The notes under the pieces are model-generated. The model saw nothing but the letters and a program-made list of their open reading frames with translations, made no database searches and had not been told where the DNA came from. The translations under genes were made by a program, and so were the position numbers. From assembly GCA_020466095.1 (NCBI GenBank), contig CM035806.1, forward strand, positions 132,737,573 through 132,801,572: a DNA stretch of 64,000 nucleotides, given 5' to 3'. Origin of the DNA: Chlorops oryzae (lineage: Eukaryota > Arthropoda > Insecta > Diptera > Chloropidae). Within the stretch, counting starts at the first letter, position 1. Every line of letters begins with the position of its first letter. Below, one piece after another: positions 35,092-45,800 of the stretch.

Positions 35092-35206
35092 AGGCTATTC
35101 GCAAAGGCTGCTAAAATCCCTTCTAATGTGCTAATATGCTTTTTATATATGGAGTTTGACAGCTTTAGAACATTAGAAGGGATTTTAGCAGACCTTGTGA
35201 ATAGGT
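35092..35206. mobile_element. 115-bp hairpin MITE
   Basis: Imperfect palindrome: GCTGCTAAAATCCCTTCTAA on the left and TTAGAAGGGATTTTAGCAG on the right, with outer GGCTATTCGCAAA / TTGTGAATAGGT pairing weakened by mismatches. Confidence 0.65.
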
Positions 35207-35287
35207 CAAGTGAGTACTCTTACATTAAATTAATGCGTAATTGAATAGGCCAGCGCGGAGTGTTCATGATGAAACAATCACCGTTGA

Positions 35288-35495
35288 GCCCTTTTACACT
35301 AGTCAATTATTGACGTCAATTCTCGATTTTGGGGCGAGAAAAGTGCGGGAATTTAGAGAAAAATTTAGCGTTTTTTGGTTGCACGTCCTCGATAGATAGT
35401 TTTGTGCCATTTTTCGTACGTGGAAATACGGATGTAACTCGAAAAGCGAATAAAAATACGAATTGGCGATCAATAATTGACTAGTGTAAAAGGCC
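35288..35495. mobile_element. 208-bp hairpin MITE
   Basis: CCTTTTACACTAGTCAATTA on the left is matched inverted by TAATTGACTAGTGTAAAAGG on the right. The interior contains CTCGATTTTGGGGCGAG and no coding frame. Confidence 0.75.
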
Positions 35496-35583
35496 TCAAT
35501 GTAAAGTTGATTTATCACCTAATATCGATACGATGTATTTTCTTAAAAATTCAACATCCCCAGGCAGTATCAGTACTGTGAGC

Positions 35584-36064
35584 CAGTGATGCCAGATTGT
35601 GGGTTTTTCCCCATATTGTGGGTTTTTTCACTCACATATCGTGACATGGGGAAAAGTATGGGTAATTTTATATCGAAATTTATGCACTACATTTAAGGTA
35701 TATTTACTACTTATGAGAATGAAAATCGTGTTTTCCCTTTTCCAGTACCATGCAAGACTCTTTTTGCTGTATCTAGTCGCGTGTTCCCTAAGTGCTGTAA
35801 AGAAACTTGGTGCTTTTTTAAGTCATGAATAAGACTGCAATTTTAAGTTATTTTTATTTTTTATTTTCTTGATACTTTTATTAAAATATTAAAATATTAA
35901 AATATTGTGTTTAAATCCAATGTTCAATTTTGAAATCGGCACGCCCATATTTTCAAAAAATCATTCTGGGTTTTTTCGTGGGTTTTTAGTTTTTGAAAAT
36001 GGGGAAAAGTGGGTTTTTTTCCAATATATGAGGGTTTTTTTATCGATAAAATCTGGCATCACTG
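35584..36064. mobile_element. 481-bp hAT-type MITE with perfect 8-bp duplication
   Basis: Ends CAGTGATGCCAGAT and ATCTGGCATCACTG are a perfect 14-bp inverted repeat flanked by CTGTGAGC on both sides (35576-35583, 36065-36072). GTGGGTTTTT-like motifs repeat at both subterminal regions (twice on the left, at least three times on the right), probable transposase sites. The 77- and 73-codon frames inside are not genes. Confidence 0.9.
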
Positions 36065-36150
36065 CTGTGAGCAGCTGTTTTTCCTTTATTCTTTGTGCTG
36101 CCACGGCAACGACTCGTTACTTTTGATATCTGCTCAGTAGAGCTGGAGAA

Positions 36151-36217
36151 CTATCGATAGTTGCGACCATCGATAGTATCGATAGTCGATAGTCTGACAT
36201 ATCGATAGTATCGATAG
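36151..36217. promoter_or_regulatory. Cluster of six CGATAG motifs (DRE/BEAF-like)
   Basis: ATCGATAG occurs at 36153, 36169, 36178, 36201 and 36210, with TCGATAG at 36186. TATCGATA is the DREF site and clustered CGATA is the BEAF-32 site in Drosophila, so this could be a boundary or promoter element. A TAGAGCTGGAGAA sequence just upstream looks like a hAT terminus, so the cluster may instead be the subterminal array of a transposon. Confidence 0.45.
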
Positions 36218-36503
36218 TACTACCAAATTTGTTCTGAAATTTTTTGAAATTGCTCAATTTCGATCTACGTGTGGCAGGCATATTAAACTAATTTCATTGG
36301 CAAATTGCTAGTGATTTCAATCAAGCATGTTTGAGCTCTTTAACATTTAAATATCTACCATTTGAAAGTTATAAATTTAAAAATTAACGGTGGTCCTATA
36401 ATAATTTAAAAAAATACTGTGCATAACTATCACGTAGTAATATACAAGAAGCCGAATTCGAAAACCCGTCGTACTCAATTCTCCATACTTTGTAACCAGC
36501 ACT

Positions 36504-36656
36504 CAGTGCCGTAGCAATTCTGTTTTGTGTGAGGGGGAAAAATTTTTTCCCGATTTGCGTGGGGGCAAAATTTTTTTTTCAATTTTATTCATGGGCAAAA
36601 ACAAAAATGCGTGGGGGGAAAAGACCCCTCTTTCCCCTATGGTTGCTACGGCACTG
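36504..36656. mobile_element. 153-bp hAT-type MITE with perfect 8-bp duplication
   Basis: Ends CAGTGCCGTAGCAA and TTGCTACGGCACTG form a perfect 14-bp inverted repeat, with CCAGCACT on both flanks (36496-36503, 36657-36664). The interior is G-rich (GAGGGGGAAAAA, CGTGGGGGCAAAA, CGTGGGGGGAAAA). Confidence 0.9.
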
Positions 36657-36664
36657 CCAGCACT

Positions 36665-37938
36665 GATGCTAGGCAATATTTTGGTGATTCTTTTCCCTTG
36701 GATATTGAAAAAAAAATCTCTTTATTTCTGTTTTCTTTAGGAAAGTGAACAGTAAAGACTCGATTTTTGGTTAAAGGTAAAATCGAAAAATTCCCTCAAA
36801 ATGGGAAAAACTCCTCGTTCTGGCATCAGTGCACAGAATAAAATTTTAGCATAACGCTTATAATTCTCATTTGGTTTGTAAAATGGGACACTTAAGACTC
36901 GCAGAATTTCTGAAGATTAAAAAAAAAAATAAAAATTCAGTTTTTTGCTTATAACTTTCACATTTGTCATCCGATCATCGAGTTCTGTGGCTTTAAATTT
37001 TTGTTATGATTCTCGCAAAAGCTGGTATGCCTAATATTGGGATAATTTGCACTGGTCGCTAAGATATGGTTTGATAAGTGAGTGAAAGTAGCGAAAAGTA
37101 TGAGCGAAAAATAGACCTTCTGACCTCATAGGAGTCACAATTATAGTCGTCGGGTGGCGTTTAGGCACTTAAAATTTGCGTACGGTCTCCATCTTTTCGA
37201 ATTAGGTCTATCTGCTTGGCTAATTTATACAGTAATTGAGTTATGGCTCGAAATATGGGGCAAAGTAGAGAAAATTGACTTTTTTCACATTTTGGGCCAT
37301 ATCTCGGAAACGCTACTTAAATCCATTAAACCATGGACCTTTTTGGAATGAGGGAGCCCTAAACTAACATAAAATAACCAATATAAAAAAGGGCATGAAA
37401 ACATTTTTTTTGTAGCATTGTGTAATATATGTATGTATGTGTAGTCTTGATATAAAATGATTGTGTAGAAATGCTCTGGAAACGTTTTTTAGGGTTCATG
37501 AAAGTTCCATAATCGTCAAAATTTGACGATTTCGATTTCTATGACATGCCGATGAAACTTTCAAACGTGAGATCCGGGAACAGTTTTCCGTAAAAAAAAG
37601 GGCAGTTTTGGGCAGTTTCGTTCAGTACGGGAACAGACCTAATGTATTCGAGAATTGAAACTTTTGAAGTTGTTAAAACCGTGTTGACGATTACGACCCT
37701 AAATTAAAAAAAAAAAATTTACAGGAATGCTCTAGAAATCCAATCCGGACAAACAAATTCGATTTCAATAGAAATTTCAGCTATTTAGAAATGTTTTATG
37801 GGGACTCGATTTCTGAGGAATAAATTTGCTTAATTCAGTTTTCTTCGCTGTGTAAATAGTCCTTAAATTCAAAAAAAATTCATATCGAAGTTAAAAATCG
37901 ATTTGAATCTTAGCTTTACGTGAGTTGAGCAACATTTT
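36665..37938. other. Intergenic; one fold-back arm
   Basis: Mostly AT-rich unique-looking sequence. 37574-37631 carries a single CGGGAACAG-family arm related to 19579-19731. No gene recognised. Confidence 0.4.
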
Positions 37939-38345
37939 TACTCCATAAAGTATGCTTTAAATTTATAGAAGTCAACAAAATCCGAGCACTGCCATTAACA
38001 AATATTTAAATTGAAGTCAATATTTTGAAATGTTTCCGATGCTGGAGCTCCGTTGTTTTCTTGAAAACACGCGTATTTACGCACACCTTCAGAAGTGTAT
38101 TATCGGATATTACGGATAATTTAAAAACTGGAACTAAGTTCCTCAAGCAAATCCATACTTACAAATTCATTTATTTTTGCTTTAATATTGAGGTGCATAC
38201 TTTTAGGGATCAACTTAAATATTTTTGGTTGCCCGGTTTATAAAATTAGGATAACAGAATATATTGAACTTCAACACCTAAAGGTATGCTGCATTTGATT
38301 ATATAATATAAAAAAAGCTCTTTTTCTCGAAGCCATTACCACTTA

Positions 38346-39035
38346 GGCCAATATTACCAAGCATATTTAAAAAAATTTTAAAAATAAAATCTGATATTCG
38401 TTTTCACCAATCAAATTTTTAAAATATTTTTAAAAAATTTTTAAGCTATATTCGTTTTCACCAATCAAATTTTTAAAATATTTTTAAAAAATTTTTAAAC
38501 TACCTCAGCAGAACGTTTAAGTATTTTTTAAAATATTGTAACAGCCCTGAGTTAGGCGTTAGAAAAACAGCTGATTACAATTGTTTTGAGAAGTCTGCGC
38601 AATTCGAAACAAATATATCGCAAAAATTATGATTTCGGACTATAGCGACATGAGTGATATAAGCGATACGGAATATGAACCCATCGTAAGGGTGATTATT
38701 CGTCGTCGGCCTCGGATATATCGACAGCGTCGAAACTTTTTCTCCTTCTATGATGAAGTGGACTTTCGGAACCGATACCGAATGTGCAAAGAAGCCGCAT
38801 GGATGGTGTTGGAGCTTATTCGTCATAAAATCCAGCATAGAACTTCCTGAACGCGGCTCCATGTCGAAAATATAATTTTAATCAGCTGTTAATTGGACTG
38901 ACAGCCCTGAAAATGGAGCGTGCTGCCACATTTTGCTATATTTAAAAAAGGTGTATATTGAAAATGAAATTTATTTTAAAAAAATTTTAATTTTAATTTT
39001 AAAAATTTTTTAAATATGCTTGGTAATATTAGCCC
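38346..39035 (+). mobile_element. 690-bp PIF/Harbinger deletion derivative
   Basis: Ends GGCCAATATTACCAAGCATA and TATGCTTGGTAATATTAGCC (then C) are inverted repeats flanked by TTA (38343-38345, 39036-39038). The uninterrupted copy of the surrounding repeat at about 58622 reads CCACTTAGTGATTC with a single TTA, which proves the insertion and the 3-bp duplication. Subterminal blocks are rich in TTTAAAAATTTT, and TCGTTTTCACCAATCAAA is directly repeated. Confidence 0.9.
38629..38850 (+). pseudogene. N-terminal fragment of a Harbinger transposase
   Basis: An ATG-started frame of 73 codons reads ...RRRPRIYRQRRNFFSFYD then EVDFRNRYRMCKEAAWMVLE, resembling the N-terminal region of HARBI1-like nucleases (the F-R-x-R-F/Y-R-M segment ahead of the helix-turn-helix). 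The frame stops after HRTS; no DDE domain remains. It complements the Myb-like remnant at 18286-18519, though the two need not be from one family. Confidence 0.55.
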
Positions 39036-39622
39036 TTAGTGATTCTTAATGAGGTCTTCACCAAAAATTTCGCACAATTCTAAAAGGCCATAGATAATGT
39101 ATACAAGTAAAAATGGGATTTATTTTCAAGAATTATGAGAATTGCCAATATTGAAAATTTTCGTAAGATTTACATGCATAATATTAGGTGCTGAATTTCA
39201 ATTGTTTTGTTAGCTTATTTATAATTATTTTTTTGTAGGTACGTTTTTACATTTCTCTGGTTTTTTTTTTTTTTGGATTTACTCAAATCAAAAATAATTT
39301 AAATGAATGTGATTTGTTATATTAATCAAGGTCAGTCTGCTTGTTCCATTAAATTCTTTAGCGTTCGTCTTCATCATGGACACGAACGGGAGAACATTCT
39401 AAGGATCTCTTTTATCCTTTTGATCCTCAAATAAAATAATTGTAACGATTGATAGCATTTACTATGTAGAACATGAAATGAATTATTAAAATTGTATGGG
39501 GATAAATTTATTCCTTATGGGGTTAAAGGGTTAAAGAGCACTTCAAACTATGCTTGGATATAAAAAATTGTTCAGCATTAGTAAAAAAAAACCTTCGTTA
39601 GCATACAACAGAATAGAATCTA

Positions 39623-41760
39623 TTCAGATAATCGCGTTTAAAGTTAAAAAAACTTGCCATGCCAGCTTAATAATTAAATGTGATCCTAAGAGTATGCAAT
39701 TATTCGTTGAAAAAAAAAAGAATGGCAAGTTCAACTTGAAACGTGAATATCTCCTAGATGCGAGATCTTATCGCAATGGTGTTTTGGAAAGAAATGCATG
39801 GGAGTCTTTAGCGTACATTTTGAGACCGTTCCAGAATACACGTTTTCAACTCATGCATAAATATGGCATGAAAACTGGAGTAATCAACTTCAAAAAATGT
39901 TTTTGTATGGAACTATTGTGTAACTCAAAAAACTAATGATGCAGTTGGATTCCCCGTGGCTGAAATAGTTCCGTTCATTTCAGGTCTCCGTTAAAAATTT
40001 TATGTAAAAAACTAGCACAGTGTATTTAGAATAGAAAATGCTTTTATCACAGCAGAAGAAAACCTATTCCAAAAACCAATTAACTTATCAAGATGAGGAG
40101 AAACTGCCTTGAACCGCAGTGAACTTTTGATCCTTCAAGTGTCGCCTTAAAAAAAAAAAATTATTGCATTATTACATATTGAATATAAATTTGATTTACA
40201 ATGATTTTGTAAGTGCCTGAACAAAAGCAAATGGTTGCCAGTCAGCCTCGCCATCATAATCTTTAGAAAGCCATTTATTTATTCGTGGTCGTCAATATCA
40301 GGCGCGTACGCTAAAGATGTTTTCGGGAGGGGTTTTAGCCGTAGCAAAGCTTTTCATAATGACCTTCCTTTGCGATTCCTCGCATGTATTTCGGAGATGG
40401 GAGTCAAACCCCAAAAAGTGAACCCCCTCCATAAGCCGCGGCATGCCGTTGGCCGGTTTATAAATTGTACGTAAGAAATTCTTTGGTAATTAAAACCATG
40501 CAATGCACTCAATCATTTTTTTGTTTTTTTGTATGATCTTACGCTAAAACGTGCTCTTGAATACCTACTTTATCGCATAAAATCGATTCTATGATGTTTA
40601 TACTCAATCCAGTGGCCAAATTGGTTGCAATACAGCGATAACTGTATGTACATACATAGCACGGCGAATCGTCAACGTCAAACACGACAGAGCGCATTCT
40701 GAGGCTATAAATAGTTTCCACAATTATAGCACTCTGACGGCCTGGCTCGGCACAAGCGTTTGAATGCCCATCTCAACGTTTTGCTCTTTTGTAACATTTT
40801 CTATAAAATACATACTTATAAAAATTTGCATGCCTGGAAAAAGGAGACGGAGAAAAAACATCAAGTTGGATTTTTTTTAAATATCAAATAAGTTAAGATA
40901 ACACGTAGTTATGTCAGATAAGATAAGATAATGTTACATTAACTAAGGTCAAATTAGTAGGAATTGAATTGCGCTTTTTTTTTGCATGATAGCTCAATTT
41001 CAATAAGAAAAAAAAACATGATAAAAAACAACAAAAATGAAGCGAAAAAAGATGAAAAGAGAATTGGAAAAATAGGAAAAAGGAAAAAAAAAAAAAAAAA
41101 AAAAACGAACGTACAGGGTCGAATTACATGTCCTGGCGTCGTGCACAACTCATAATTCGCATGATGGCAACCGGATAGGCAACACTTTTGTTATTATTAT
41201 TTAATCGAATCTATTTGCCAATAGAAAGTCTATCTATCTCTTATCCCTCTCTGTCAATTTTTTCAACCTGTTCGATACCCAGCGGCGAACAGTGCCTACC
41301 GCCTACAAAGTACACGAGACTGTATGCGAACCGCTTACCAATAGATTACAAAGTATACGAGATTTTAGGCGACCTGCCTACCAACAGCTTATTTTATGTG
41401 GTGGTGGTGGTAGGCGTTCACTCTTAAAAAACGCCCACGCTCGAACAAAAATATACTAGGATAGTATATGAGGTCGTATGCATTACCGCCTACGAAATGT
41501 TTTGCGGTTCATCGCTTCTGTAAGCAGCATTTTGCTGCTCACTATTGGGCGCCATAATTGTAACGGTTGGGCTGTAGCAACCAAGGCAACAATGCTTTGT
41601 TAAATAAATTCTATAACAATACTTCATTATACCTTTTCAATGTATAAATAGATAAATATGACAGCAGGTGGTACATATTTATGAAAGAAGCAGAGCAGAA
41701 ATGGCATGCTACAACGCCTTAAAGTATGTAGTTGAATATCGAAATCAATTCAACTTGTAG
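39623..41760. other. Gene-poor region
   Basis: Apart from the unrecognised frame to 39936, no coding or element structure was recognised. An A-run lies at about 41087-41105. Confidence 0.4.
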
Positions 41761-43204
41761 CAGGGATGTTGCGGATGTTGTTTTTTTTTTTTTTTTTTCT
41801 ATGTTCAAATTAATTAGAGTGATACGCCATAAAGTTTTTTGCTTCTCAACCTATTTGGACAAAATAAAAATTTCTATATACTTAAAACAACAGTCTTTCG
41901 TATCAAGTTAAAAAAAAAATATATTTAAAATATTGTAGTACTAAAAAATTAGAATAAAATTTTATAAATTCGGAAAAAATCTTTTAAAAAAATCAAATTT
42001 TTACCGTTTGCCGTGGAGCATAGAGCCTCCGCTTTAGCTGTCTGTAATTTAAAGACTAAGCCATCGATCAGAGCAAATGATATATATATAATTGTAAAAG
42101 TTGAAAAATTGCTAGTGGAAAATTTGCACACTCTACTTTCCACAGCTGTTTGAATACCATTAATAAATATAAATTGAAGTCTAAAATGGAAGAGTTCATA
42201 AAAATTGATGGATTCACATTTTGCCACCAGCAATATAGCATGAACATCCATACATTCCTTGCAGAGACGGATCTCAAGACTCCCTTAATATTAAGTACTT
42301 TATCCTTTCTCTTCATCCATTATCATATCATCAATGTCAAAATAATTCAAGTAGGCTACTGCGAAGCTCCTTGGACCTCATTGCTTGTATCCGTTTAAGT
42401 TCAAAAACTAAAGAGAGTGGATGGTTGTATTCGAGGAAATGCGATATTCTGAGTTGTGCCAACTTTGTATTAAGTATGCGAGATATGCTCAAAGCACGTG
42501 ACACTCGCCAACATCAGTTATAGCATATAGCATGAACCCATGAATGCGAAAGTCCCGCATTTGCGGATGTGGATGACTATTCCCAACAACCCTGATACTA
42601 AGGTTCACATCTAAAAAATTCTTTCAACTGGAATAAAAAAAAATTTCCCTTTTGAAAAGCAGTTTGAACAACGACAATCAAATTAATATTTGTCCTTGCA
42701 GTCATTTTAAATTTATTTATACACAAAATGGAGAAAGAAAACATTTCCATTATTTGACAATAGTAGAGGGATCCATGCAGCTTTGCAAATGCCTTTGGAA
42801 TTTTTCCCATCGGGAAATTTCATAAAATTTTTACAGTTTCCGAAGCTGAATGGATCCCATTAATAATTTAATAATTAATAATCTCCGATTTTTTAATTGA
42901 TGCAAAATTTTAACCACCAGTGTAAATTTAATTTCCGATTATACCGTTTATTATATTATATTGTTTAAAAAAAGCTTTTAATAAGGATAGTTCCCGGAGT
43001 GGAAAAAAAAGTTTCTTTGAAAGCAATTTACCATTCGGAGTCGGCGTTAAACTGTAGGTAGCCCACCTCGTTGTAAACGGGATTAATAATCGCCAAGAAA
43101 AAGAATCTAGTTTTTTCCCCATACATAAGCACATATATTAATTCGGTTTTTATAGGGGGACCCCCTAAGAGGAAGAAAGGCGATATATATGTTTGAGAAA
43201 AATG
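41761..43204. other. Old repeat sequence including an empty site for the 22.7-kb element
   Basis: 41828-41895 (CGCCATAAAGTTTTTTGC..., CTTAAAACAACAGTC) parallels 22660-22714 plus 23735-23756 without the 1,020-bp insertion. A hAT-like CAGGGATGTTG at 41762 and CAACCCTG ending at 42593 could be ends of one element but their flanking octamers do not match well. No gene recognised. Confidence 0.45.
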
Positions 43205-43325
43205 TTGGGGGGAAAATTTATCTGGTTTGGTCTTACATTTCACCCCTCTACGAGCGACTCAGCGGCAATTGTGAAAATCGCGACTGAGAGGGGGGCACTG
43301 GCATCACCAGTGTCACCCAAACATG

Positions 43326-44190
43326 CGCCTTCTGGTTCTGGACGAACAATGCCCATTGTTCGGGTTACCTAGCGATGATACCACACCTAATGTAGCCTTC
43401 GGTAGAAAATTTGCAGTAATTTTTCCTGAACGGAATCTTTGGAGTGATCCAGAGAAAATCGTTCAGAACTACTCAGAAATGTTTTACACGGATGGATCTA
43501 GAACCAATAAAGAAACTGGGTCCGGATGGTTCCTTGATGAAAACTCGAGGCGCTCAATATCTATGGGTCAAATGGCAACATCTTTGGCATCCTAGACGTA
43601 GCAAACTGGGTCGTGGAAGTTCGATGGCGGGGCAAAAAAATAGGAGTCTGCAGTGACATTCAAGCTGCACTTAGATCCCTAGTAAGCCCCACCAACACTT
43701 CCAGGATTACTGGAGAATGCAAAATTAGACTAAAATATATCGCAAGATTTAATAGAATTTAACTTATATGGGTTTCGCGACACAGTGGAGTCCCAGGAAA
43801 TGGGAGAGCAGATGAATTGGCAAATCAGGGTTCAAAGGGTGTACCAATGGGATCTGAACCAATAATAGCTCCTAAAACTGCAGGTCTGAAGCGCTGGATC
43901 GTTTCCTATGCGGCGAAAGTCCACAAGGAAAGATGTTCCGGCGTTTCGACCTGTAGAACAAGTGCTTCGTTAAAGAGCCAAACGAGAAATTGGCAGACTT
44001 TCTCCTTCAACTGACGAGAACTGAACTGCGGAATCTTGTAGGCTTAATAACGCGACACATAAGATGTGGTCGTCATCCTGACAGTGCGGAGCATTTCATC
44101 TACTACTGCCCCGCATTCTCACGGACCAGGATGAGAGTGGCTCGAGAGGCTTCATTTCGCTTAAGATCGTTACTGAGAACAAAAATGTGA
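43326..44190 (+). mobile_element. Decayed non-LTR retrotransposon (jockey/I-like), RNase H region
   Basis: Pieces in three frames belong to one ORF2 C-terminus: SEMFYTDGSRTNKETGSGW (RNase H start with catalytic Asp), QAALRSLVSPTNTSRITGEC, the WVSRHSGVPGNGRADELANQ motif (third RNase H signature), and finally ELRNLVGLITRHIRCGRHPD with AEHFIYYCPAF, the C-terminal zinc-knuckle region. At least three frame changes and stops separate them, and the Cys-pair part of the knuckle is shortened. 5' end absent. Confidence 0.8.
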
Positions 44191-44460
44191 TAAACCTATC
44201 ACCTCCTTTCCTTCCACCTTTCTACTTCATTTCGTTTCCCCCTTCCTCTTCCCTCGGGACACCAAAATGGGCAAAATTTCCTGATTTCCAAGGGACTGAT
44301 GTCCCACCCACCTACACGGTACCACGTTAAATATTGAAGATAGAGGCTAGGTATGTTCTGGAAAATAGTTGGAACTAAAAAAATATCGGGGGCCGGTCTT
44401 ACATTTGATCCCTCTAGGGGCATTCTGGGGCTAGTTAGGACGGTTGAGGGAAAATTCATA

Positions 44461-44630
44461 AGGGATATTCACAAAGGCGTCGGAATATAGTAAAGTCGGA
44501 AAATCGGAAATTTTTATCTGCTTAAAAAATTGTGCAAGATACAAAAAAAGTTTAAAAAATTTTTAAGGAGTCGCAATTTTCCGATTTTCCGACTTTCCAA
44601 CGTTTTTAACACGCCTTTGTGAAAACCCCT
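44461..44630. mobile_element. 170-bp hairpin MITE
   Basis: AGGGATATTCACAAAGGCGT on the left pairs with ACGCCTTTGTGAAAACCCCT on the right, with inner AAAGTCGGAAAATCGGAAA / TTTTCCGATTTTCCGACTTT. It lies among the G/A-rich repeats of the retrotransposon remnant. Confidence 0.75.
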
Positions 44631-44877
44631 ATAATAAAATTACTTTTGTATGTGAGTCCCCTTAAGAAGAGGAGGTAGGGGGAAGGTTTGTTGGGAGAAA
44701 TTTTTGAGGATGAAAAAATAATGGGGGTCGGTCTCACATTTTATACCTCTAGGAGCGACTGTAAGCAAAGTAGCTTCAAAAATTGGGGGGTAAATCAAAA
44801 AGTAGTGTTTTATGAAATCTTTAATAAAAGTTCATCGAATTGTGATATGTACATGAAATTGTTTTTGAGAAAAGAAC

Positions 44878-45297
44878 TAGTGTTGCAACGGATCCGTATA
44901 CCGGATATCCGGTTGGTTGCCAGGCCGGATAACCGGATATCCGGCTGCCGGATATTTAATTTTTTTTTTTTTTTTTTGTTATATATAGCAAAAATTTTCG
45001 AACGTTATTTTTTGACACAGCACACATTTTAGTACATAATGATTGTTTCGAGCGGTTGCCCGAACTGCAACAAAAAATCTCTGAAAATGGATATTTTCTG
45101 TGAAAATGTTAGCAGAACTGCATCGGGTTTCCTCCAATCGCTCCATTTTCAAATCTGCATTCGAAGTTCAAATACAATACAGCAAATGTTTAATGTGAGG
45201 TATCCGGCGGCCGGATATAGATGGTATCCGGTATCCGGACGGATATTAAATTTAAGGCCGGATACCGGATAGTGTCCGGATATCCGTTGCTACTCTA
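44878..45297. mobile_element. 420-bp hAT-like MITE full of CCGGATA palindromes
   Basis: Ends TAGTGTTGCAACGGAT and ATCCGTTGCTACTCTA are inverted repeats. Both arms are dense in CCGGATATCCGG, GGATACCGG and GGCCGGATA. Flanking octamers AAAAGAAC and AAAAAAAA agree at six of eight positions. The frames across it are not genes. Confidence 0.7.
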
Positions 45298-45800
45298 AAA
45301 AAAAAAATCCTAAAAGTCATCACCCTAATATACACACAGTCGAAACTCTCTATAGCGAAACTTATCAAGGCTTTTTCGCTATGTTTTTAGTTCCCTTTTT
45401 TTCTACTTATAACGAATTCTCTCTTTAACAAGCTTATTTCCGGTCTCTTAAAATTTGTTATAGATCAGTCCAAGAATAACTTAAAAGAGCATTTCATCTA
45501 CCTCGCCTAGAATACTATGAGCAAAGCTTAAAAGCATATTAATATACATATTTACATATATCATACATTTATAACAATCATACATAGAGATGTATTCATA
45601 AAAGCGTATCCCATTAGTCTCATCATTGTGGTGGCAAAAAAAAACATTGATCGGGCCCTGGTCGTTCTTTTATCGATTCGTCGATATTTTTATTAATTTC
45701 TGTATATAGAACCGCATGTAGGGTACCAAGAATTATTTTTTGTGGCAGAATTTGCAAAAAACAAAAGAAGAAAGAATCTGCAAGCCTGCTAGAGAGATGG
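45298..45800. other. Intergenic with a pogo-like terminus
   Basis: CAGTCGAAACTCTCTATAGC at about 45339 followed by ATAACGAATTCTCTC resembles an inverted sequence at about 57535-57570 (CGAATTCGTTATAGAGAGTT), suggesting fragments of one pogo/Tigger-type family. No gene. Confidence 0.35.

Larger units (their letters stand above)
37939..39622. repeat. Dispersed repeat, copy 1, interrupted by a Harbinger element
   Basis: 37939-38345 joined to 39039-39622 corresponds almost base for base to 58222-59234. A 72-residue frame (38025-38243) is identical in both copies; it has no recognisable domain and is probably a by-product of high identity. A 128-codon frame straddling the right end (39550-39936, with an LLDARSYRNGVLERNAWESL segment) is open but unrecognised and only its beginning is shared. 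Confidence 0.8.
43205..44770. repeat. Three copies of a CTTACATTTcacCCCTCT-type repeat around a retrotransposon fragment
   Basis: GGTTTGGTCTTACATTTCAC...CCTCTACGAGCGACT (43209-43261), GGCCGGTCTTACATTTGATC...CCTCTAGGGGCATTC (44391-44429) and GGTCGGTCTCACATTTTATA...CCTCTAGGAGCGACT (44725-44760) share one motif, each preceded by a G/A-rich stretch (GGGGGAAA type). They bracket the retrotransposon remnant, so they are probably its UTR or a repeated 3' end. Confidence 0.5.

Noticed and set aside
38025..38243. 72-residue frame conserved identically at 58310-58528
   Set aside because: Identity follows from overall near-identity of two repeat copies; no domain and no codon-level evidence of selection.
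39550..39936. 128-codon plus-strand frame, possible transposase fragment
   Set aside because: Open and not low complexity, but no motif I can assign; only its first part lies in the duplicated repeat. Left uncalled rather than guessed.
41762..42593. Possible hAT element with CAGGGATGTTG and CAACCCTG ends
   Set aside because: Only short terminal similarity and poor agreement of the flanking octamers; the ends may belong to two different elements.
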